A stretch of DNA of 64,000 bases, taken from positions 88,975 through 152,974 of the forward strand of contig CALICM010000051.1 in the NCBI GenBank assembly GCA_938049225.1, read 5' to 3'. Origin of the DNA: an uncultured Paracoccaceae bacterium (lineage in GTDB: Bacteria > Pseudomonadota > Alphaproteobacteria > Rhodobacterales > Rhodobacteraceae). How positions within the stretch are numbered: the stretch's first letter is position 1; each line of letters begins with the position of its first letter. Below are positions 59,142 to 64,000 of the stretch, piece after piece. Below the pieces are notes generated by a model. It ran no database searches, was not told where the DNA came from, and saw nothing but the letters and a program-made list of their open reading frames with translations. The position numbers and the translations under genes are program-made.

Positions 59142-61522
59142 TTCCCTTCGGCGGCCGCCACATGCGTCTTGACGGCCAGAAAGCTGTCCGGTGTCACCGA
59201 AATCGAGTCGATCCCTGCTTCCACCAACAATCGCGCGAAATCCGGGTAGTTGGATGGCGCTTGCCCGCAAAGCCCGATTTTCGCGCCTCCGGCATGGGCC
59301 TTCTTGATCGCCGTTCGGATCATCCACAACACCGCCGGGTCGCGTTCGTTGAAGAGCCCCGCCAGACGGTCGCTGTCCCGGTCGATGCCCAGGGTCAATT
59401 GGGTCAGGTCATTGGAGCCGATGGAGAACCCGTCAAAGCGTGTGGCGAAGTCCCCGGCCAGGATCACGTTCGATGGCACCTCGCACATCACATAGACTTC
59501 CAACCCGTTTTCGCTGCGGGTCAGGCCTTCCTCGGCCATTGCGGCGAGCACATGGTCGGCCTCCTCGGGCGTGCGGCAGAAGGGAACCATCACGATCACA
59601 TTCGCGAAGCCCATCTCGTCCCGTAACCTGCGGATGGCCCGGCATTCCAGCGCAAACCCCTCTCTGTAGTCCGGATCGTAGTAGCGCGATGCCCCGCGCC
59701 AGCCGATCATGGGGTTTTCCTCGTGCGGCTCGAAGGCGCGACCACCCAAAAGGTCGGCATATTCGTTGGTTTTGAAGTCGCTCAGCCGCAGGATCATCGG
59801 GTCGGGATAGGCCACCGCCGCGATCCGCGACAGACCCAGCGCCAGTTTCTCGACGAAATAGGCGGACTTGTCCGCGTACCCGGCGGTCAGAACGTCGATC
59901 TTCTCCCGCTCGACCGCATCCGTGACCTTGTCGGGATGCAACAGCGCCAGCGGGTGAACCCGGATCGTGTTGGAGATTACGAATTCCATCCGCGCCAGCC
60001 CGACGCCATCGGCGGGCAAGCGCCACCAGCGCGCGGCGGTCGCGGGATTGGCCAGATTCATCATCACGTGTGTCTTCGTCTCCGGCACCTGATCCAGGTC
60101 CAGATCCTCGACCGTGAATTCCGCGATCCCGGCATAGACCAGTCCCTCGTCGCCCTCCGCGCAGGACACCGTAACTTCCTGCTCGTCATGCAGGATGTGG
60201 GTTGCATCCCCGCAGCCGACGATCGCGGGCACGCCCAGTTCGCGGCTGACGATGGCTGCGTGAGAGGTGCGCCCACCATGATCTGTGACGATGGCCGAGG
60301 CGCGCTTCATCACTGGCACCCAGTCGGGATCGGTGGTGGAGGTGACCAGCACCGACCCGTCCACGAACCGGTCGATGTCGCGCACATCCTCGATCAGGCA
60401 GACCCGGCCCGCGGCGATCTGCTCGCCCACGCTCAGGCCCCTGGTCAACTTCGCGCCGTGATCGCCGATCCGATAGCTGCGCAGCAGACCTGCGCTGGTG
60501 CGCGACTGAACCGTCTCTGGCCGCGCCTGAACGATGTAGAGCAGGCCGGTTTCCCCGTCTTTGGCCCATTCCATGTCCATCGGCAGGCCGTAATGCCTCT
60601 CGATCAGCGCGGCCTGACGGGCAAGGTCGAGGATCTCGTCGTCGGACAAAACGAACGCCGCTCGCTCGGCCCGCGAGGTCGGCACATTGCGCACCGCGCT
60701 TGCGTCGCCGGGGCTGCCATAGATCATCTTGCGCTCTTTGGAGCCCAGCTTTTTCTCAAGGATGGGCCGCAGCCCGGGGCTATCCAGAAACGGCTTGAAC
60801 ACCTGGAATTCATCCGGCGTCACCGTCCCTTGCACCACGTTTTCGCCCAGACCCCAGGCGGCGTCGATCAGCACCACCTTGTCGAAGCCGCTTTCGGTAT
60901 CGATCGAGAACATCACCCCCGACCCGCCGATGTCGGCCCGCACCATCTGCTGCACGCCGACCGACAGCGCGACGTCCAAATGGTCGAAGCCCTTCGCGTT
61001 GCGATAGCTGATCGCCCGGTCGGTGAAGAGCGAGGCATAGCAGTTGCGGCAGGCGGTCAGCAGCGCCTCTTCGCCGACGACGTTCAGATAGGTTTCCTGC
61101 TGGCCTGCGAAGCTGGCATCAGGCAGATCCTCGGCCGTGGCGCTGGAGCGGACGGCGACCGACAGTGCCTCTTTGCCGGTCTGTGCAGACAGGTCGCGAT
61201 AGGCCGCCTGGATCGCATCCGCCGTCTCGGTAGGCCAGTCACCGGCGGAAATCGCGCTTCGGATTCGCTCGCCCGCGCGCGCGAGCACGATCTTGCCCGC
61301 GTCGTGGGCGGCCATCGTCTGCGCGATCATGTCCGCCAGCCCGTTTTCGCGAATGAAGCGGCGAAACGCGGCGGAAGTGGTGGCAAACCCCGGCGGCACC
61401 CGGATGCCGAGCGCGGTCAGTTCCTGCACCATTTCGCCCAGCGACGAATTTTTGCCGCCCACAAGGGCGACGTCGCCGCGCCTTAGTCTGTCGAAAAAGA
61501 CCACCTCGCCCTGCGATGACAT
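59138..61522 (-). CDS. ppsA: Phosphoenolpyruvate synthase
   Basis: Enzyme of 794 residues making PEP from pyruvate, ATP and water for gluconeogenesis. The N-terminal ATP-grasp domain has LVGGKNSSLGEMVQEL and RSSATAEDLPDASFAGQQET; the phospho-histidine swivel domain has GGRTSHAAIVSRELGVPAIV; the PEP/pyruvate TIM barrel follows with CRTPEEADHVLAAM, SIGSNDLTQLTLGIDRDSD and GLCGQAPSNYPDFA, with its active Cys. Length is normal for PpsA. Stands alone in a stress-type block; in other proteobacteria such a copy is often next to universal stress genes. Confidence 0.95.
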   Translation of the reverse strand: MSSQGEVVFFDRLRRGDVALVGGKNSSLGEMVQELTALGIRVPPGFATTSAAFRRFIRENGLADMIAQTMAAHDAGKIVLARAGERIRSAISAGDWPTETADAIQAAYRDLSAQTGKEALSVAVRSSATAEDLPDASFAGQQETYLNVVGEEALLTACRNCYASLFTDRAISYRNAKGFDHLDVALSVGVQQMVRADIGGSGVMFSIDTESGFDKVVLIDAAWGLGENVVQGTVTPDEFQVFKPFLDSPGLRPILEKKLGSKERKMIYGSPGDASAVRNVPTSRAERAAFVLSDDEILDLARQAALIERHYGLPMDMEWAKDGETGLLYIVQARPETVQSRTSAGLLRSYRIGDHGAKLTRGLSVGEQIAAGRVCLIEDVRDIDRFVDGSVLVTSTTDPDWVPVMKRASAIVTDHGGRTSHAAIVSRELGVPAIVGCGDATHILHDEQEVTVSCAEGDEGLVYAGIAEFTVEDLDLDQVPETKTHVMMNLANPATAARWWRLPADGVGLARMEFVISNTIRVHPLALLHPDKVTDAVEREKIDVLTAGYADKSAYFVEKLALGLSRIAAVAYPDPMILRLSDFKTNEYADLLGGRAFEPHEENPMIGWRGASRYYDPDYREGFALECRAIRRLRDEMGFANVIVMVPFCRTPEEADHVLAAMAEEGLTRSENGLEVYVMCEVPSNVILAGDFATRFDGFSIGSNDLTQLTLGIDRDSDRLAGLFNERDPAVLWMIRTAIKKAHAGGAKIGLCGQAPSNYPDFARLLVEAGIDSISVTPDSFLAVKTHVAAAEGN

Positions 61523-61664
61523 GCGCTCTCCTCCCCCAAGGGTCCGTTCCTATTGGGGCAGAGGCTATCCGCCGTCCCACAGGCGCGGTTGATCTGCGTC
61601 AACCGGGGCGGGAACGGGTCCGCGCACAGTCGGTGCAACCGATCCGAAGGCAAGGAAACACGAC

Positions 61665-62012
61665 ATGGACAAGAAACTCGCCACGCTCGCCGACGAGGTG
61701 GAGGCCGCTCTCGAACTGGACGCAGCTTTGAAGGAACAGGTCACGACGGCTCTGGAGAAAACCGACCTGTCCTCGCTGCAGGGCATCGACCTGGACAGCA
61801 CCGACAGCGTGCTGGAGCTCGTTCACGAACTCAGGCCCAGCTGGTATCTTACCATGACCGGCACCGTCCGGCTGCCGAACGGTCACTGGAAATGCATCCT
61901 GCGCCAGTCTGATGTGCGCGACAACGACGCCTATATCGGCATCGGCTGCGGTCCGAACCTGCCGCATGCGTTGATCGCATCGCTGCTGAAGGCGCTGGCG
62001 CTGTCCACATGA
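61665..62012 (+). CDS. Hypothetical 115-residue protein
   Basis: Soluble protein with an acidic, helix-forming N-terminal half (TLADEVEAALELDAALKEQV) and a compact C-terminal half (WYLTMTGTVRLPNGHWKCIL, IGIGCGPNLPHALIASLLKA). GGAAACACGACATG gives a fair start. Family not recognised. It is divergent from ppsA and its 3' end overlaps the open frame tail of the broken universal stress gene. Confidence 0.65.
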   Translation: MDKKLATLADEVEAALELDAALKEQVTTALEKTDLSSLQGIDLDSTDSVLELVHELRPSWYLTMTGTVRLPNGHWKCILRQSDVRDNDAYIGIGCGPNLPHALIASLLKALALST

Positions 62013-62559
62013 GGCGAGCCCCGGGGGCGTCAGTGCGCCAGCACAGGATGGAGTGACCAACATCGCTACCCGTGATCGGGTATTCCTGCACGACCACATT
62101 GCAACCGTGCCGGCTCAGCCAGGTCGCGGCGTCGTTCCCCGGGTTTTCGTCCGCGTCGTCAGGATCGAATGTGGCGATTGTAACCCGGTCGGCCTGTTTG
62201 AGGATTGGCAGGGCGCGATGCGGCGCGCGGGCCGCCACGCGGTCATCCAGAAGCCGCGCCTCGCGGTAATATGTGGTCACATCGCCTTTCACACCGGCAT
62301 CCTGAAGCACCTGCTCGACCTGGTTAGCGCGGGCAGCGATGGCATCCGCACCTGCCTGGTAGCGAGCCTGCCAGTCATCCGGGATGACAACCGGTCCATA
62401 GCGTGCGGACCCATAGGCCCAGATCGGCATCGCGTCCGCGACGCCAACCACCATGACGGACAAGTGTAGCGATCCGTCCGGCATGGATTGCAAATAGCGG
62501 CGAACCCGGGACAGGTCGCATTTGATGTCGATGACGACGAGGCAGGTACACCGGCCCAT
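61849..62559 (-). pseudogene. Universal stress protein, truncated at its 3' end
   Basis: UspA-fold N-terminal ~175 residues: TCLVVIDIKCDL, SLHLSVMVVGVADAMPIWAYG, and NDAATWLSRHGCNVVVQEYP ending near SDVGHSIL. In relatives this is followed by the second ATP-binding motif region (VMGGYGHSRLRE-like), absent here. From about 62040 the frame runs on in antisense to the gene at 61665, with no Usp character, to a stop at 61849. ATG 62559 has GGGAG eight bases upstream. The gene is probably broken; a truncated product is possible. Confidence 0.65.
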
Positions 62560-62725
62560 TGTGAAGGCTCCCATCCTGCTTTGACCCTTGCTGTCTGCAT
62601 ATTAGCGAAGTCCCAGCACCCAGAAGCGGCAGCGTGATCGCACGCCTCAGCGTGGCGCGCTTGGCTATCCCGGGCATCCCCGTTCCCTGCTTGCAGGCGT
62701 GGTTTCTCGTGCCGGATTGCTGGCC

Positions 62726-63010
62726 TTACCGTGGGCAGGGCGCCGTGTAGTAGGCGCCGTCACCGCGCGCATAGGCGCATTGGTTTGCGGCGTTGTTCTG
62801 CGCAACCACGGTCCCCGCGGCTGCGCCGACCAGGGCCGCGATGAGGCGCCAGTCGTCATCCGCCTTCAATGCATCGGCGGTGATCAGGCCTGCTGCGGCG
62901 CCGCCGACGGTACCGACGACCGTGCGCTGCTCAGTCGTCAGGTTCTCGCATCCGGCCAGGGTCGCTAGGGCGACCAGGCCCGACAATATGGGGGTGGTAA
63001 GCGAATTCAT
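62726..63010 (-). CDS. Glycine-zipper lipoprotein
   Basis: A 94-residue outer-membrane-type lipoprotein. The N-terminus is a lipoprotein signal with lipobox LATLAGCE (Cys at about 21). A glycine-zipper follows (VVGTVGGAAAGLITADAL, then ALVGAAAGTVVAQNN), and the tail CAYARGDGAYYTAPCPR carries a Cys pair. ATG 63010 is preferred over the longer frame to 63073 because GGAGA lies just upstream. Function unknown; similar proteins are envelope stress related. Confidence 0.8.
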   Translation of the reverse strand: MNSLTTPILSGLVALATLAGCENLTTEQRTVVGTVGGAAAGLITADALKADDDWRLIAALVGAAAGTVVAQNNAANQCAYARGDGAYYTAPCPR

Positions 63011-63213
63011 ACCGGTCTCCTGTTTTTGGGGCTCGTTTGCCATCCGCAGCCGTGTTCGCATGGACCAAGGCATTGTGGAGCCGAAGCAGGGCCAAGGGAT
63101 TGACGATAATCAATCGGGGTTGCGAGAGGTCGGAAGCTGCGCTCCAACACCTGCTCAGCCACGGGTCTGCAAGCTCCGGCTGTCCAGCCGGTCGAGGATT
63201 TTCGGCTTTCTGC

Positions 63214-63570
63214 TCAGCGGCGCAATTCAGCACATTGGTGAATGAACCCTGCGAGACGCGTCTTGTCGTAGGGCGTCCCAGGAAACAACTTGATGTGTTT
63301 GCTGGGCGCACCGGACCCGACAAGGACGCCATCGGGGTCCGCAAGATCGCCGCTGCGCAGAAAGCCGAAATTCACATGGTGCTTGGCACCAAACAGGTAG
63401 ATCACCGGAACCCCATGGGCGTTCAGGAAACAGGGCGCGCCGTAGCGCATCTCTTCGCTGGTGCCGGACATTGTGGCGTGAATGAACCCTCTCAGATCCT
63501 CGAGCAGCGGACAGACGTCCGCGCTGCGGGTGGCAATGTAGTCATCCACGGTTTCGATCGTGCGGGCCAT
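63214..63570 (-). CDS. DUF1801 (YdhG-like) protein
   Basis: A 118-residue protein matching DUF1801: TVDDYIATRSADVCPLLEDL, MRYGAPCFLNAHGVPVIYLF, VNFGFLRSGDLADPDGVLVG and SGAPSKHIKLFPG. Function unknown. ATG 63570 (MARTIETV) is the likely native start; the open frame extends upstream without a stop into a flavodoxin-like fragment, so a fused product starting at 63837 is possible. Confidence 0.8.
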   Translation of the reverse strand: MARTIETVDDYIATRSADVCPLLEDLRGFIHATMSGTSEEMRYGAPCFLNAHGVPVIYLFGAKHHVNFGFLRSGDLADPDGVLVGSGAPSKHIKLFPGTPYDKTRLAGFIHQCAELRR

Positions 63571-63861
63571 GACGGGCTCAGGCCGCCTGGTCCGCTGTGC
63601 GCGCAGCGCGACATGCCTGACACCGGCGATGAATTCGGCGGGCAGGCTGTTGCCAACCCGGGCATCGAGCTTCAGCCCAGGGGGTGCGCCCGAGACCGTG
63701 ACCATGATGATCGGCTTGCCCTCGAGCCCGCCCATGTTCCGCCGCACCCAGTTGGTGTTGAGAAGCCTGTAGTAGATGACAGGCGTGGCGAGGATCAGGG
63801 AATCGAACCGCCCCGGATCGACACCACCCTTGCGCACGTCGAAGACCGGCAGTCCCGGTCG
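63571..63861 (-). pseudogene. Flavodoxin-domain fragment joined in frame to DUF1801
   Basis: About 90 codons reading FDSLILATPVIYYRLLNTNW, MGGLEGKPIIMVTVSGAPPG and LPAEFIAGVRHVALR, typical of the central and C-terminal part of a small flavodoxin-like (protoporphyrinogen oxidase-type) protein. The N-terminal FMN phosphate loop is missing because the IS256-type element end lies just upstream, and the C-terminus runs straight into DUF1801. It is a truncated remnant from both sides. Confidence 0.6.
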
Positions 63862-64000
63862 GAGCTATGCCCAAAAGTTGGTGACGGCGTGATCAGGCGG
63901 CGGTTTGAATTTGTTTGATCCCGTCGATGAATGCAATGCCTTGGATGATCTCGGGCATACGGTTGGCACCGTTCAGTTTCTGCCATTTCCCCTGGGCTGA
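63862..64000 (-). mobile_element. IS256-family element, 3' end (cut by window edge)
   Basis: Right-hand end of an insertion sequence. It contains the transposase 3' end and a ~30-base terminal segment with TATGCCCAAAAGTTGGTGAC, likely part of the terminal inverted repeat. The exact outer boundary is judged from where flavodoxin-like coding resumes. Confidence 0.7.
63893..64000 (-). CDS. IS256-family transposase, C-terminal 35 residues (partial)
   Basis: The visible residues include KWQKLNGANRMPEIIQGIAF and DGIKQIQTAA before the stop at 63893. W-x-K-L-x-G-x-N-x-x-PEII-x-G-x-x-F-x-DG is the C-terminal signature of IS256-family transposases. The rest of the gene is outside the window. Confidence 0.75.
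   Translation of the reverse strand, partial: SAQGKWQKLNGANRMPEIIQGIAFIDGIKQIQTAA

Noticed and set aside
57813..59327. 504-codon Asp/Arg/Gln/His-rich minus-strand frame
   Set aside because: Low-complexity antisense shadow of the host-attachment, ExoD and small membrane protein genes.
59723..61486. 587-codon plus-strand frame opposite ppsA
   Set aside because: Shadow of ppsA, which is complete with all domains.

Overview
The window looks like chromosome of a marine alphaproteobacterium of the Roseobacter group (Rhodobacteraceae). The basis is GC-rich coding sequence, a long-N-terminus PstA, a paa cluster with both PaaX- and PaaR-type regulators, and above all a trimethylamine/TMAO cluster (tmm, tmoXWV, tdm) next to a soxBDAG-type heterotetramer and glxBCD. 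The genus cannot be decided from the sequence.

Layout. 1-3801: end of a phosphate operon (pstA cut by the window edge, pstB, phoU, phoB). 3802-9860: a patchy accessory stretch with a 5'-truncated globin remnant, hmgA (tyrosine/homogentisate degradation), a DUF1761 membrane protein, a large RTX calcium-binding protein, an integrase remnant, and two copies of a ~107-bp palindromic repeat. 9860-27303: a phenylacetate degradation locus: paaX, paaZ and a FadB-like fusion on the minus strand; paaG, paaI, paaK, paaR and a TRAP transporter on the plus strand; then paaE-D-C-B-A and a thiolase on the minus strand. The TRAP large permease gene is split by an IS110-family (IS1111-type) element. Two near-identical TetR-type operators flank the paaG-paaR unit and define a likely PaaR regulon.

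27429-34238: a DUF1194 pseudogene with two nonsense codons, then folD and soxG/A/D/B (sarcosine oxidase or N-methylglutamate dehydrogenase), divergent from a GlxA-type AraC regulator. 35328-37134: a glutamine amidotransferase, a small secreted protein and a GntR/FCD regulator. 37275-54715: one long plus-strand array, mostly with overlapping stop and start codons: FAD oxidoreductase, glutamine-synthetase-like ligase, glxBCD, a 137-aa protein, a nitrilase, a 196-aa protein, a DUF1330 protein, tmm, tmoX, tmoW, tmoV, tdm, FAD oxidoreductase. Together these would import TMAO, oxidise TMA to TMAO, demethylate it to dimethylamine plus formaldehyde (caught on tetrahydrofolate and oxidised through FolD), and pass methylamine nitrogen through glutamate-linked intermediates. 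No dmmDABC-like dimethylamine monooxygenase is visible, so the dimethylamine step is an open question.

54823-64000: a higher-GC block of stress or accessory genes (extra FtsH, HHH protein, host-attachment protein, ExoD, small membrane protein, PEP synthase, truncated universal stress protein, glycine-zipper lipoprotein, flavodoxin remnant joined to DUF1801). It ends in the 3' part of an IS256-family transposase and looks like an eroding island. No rRNA, tRNA or CRISPR array was recognised by eye.
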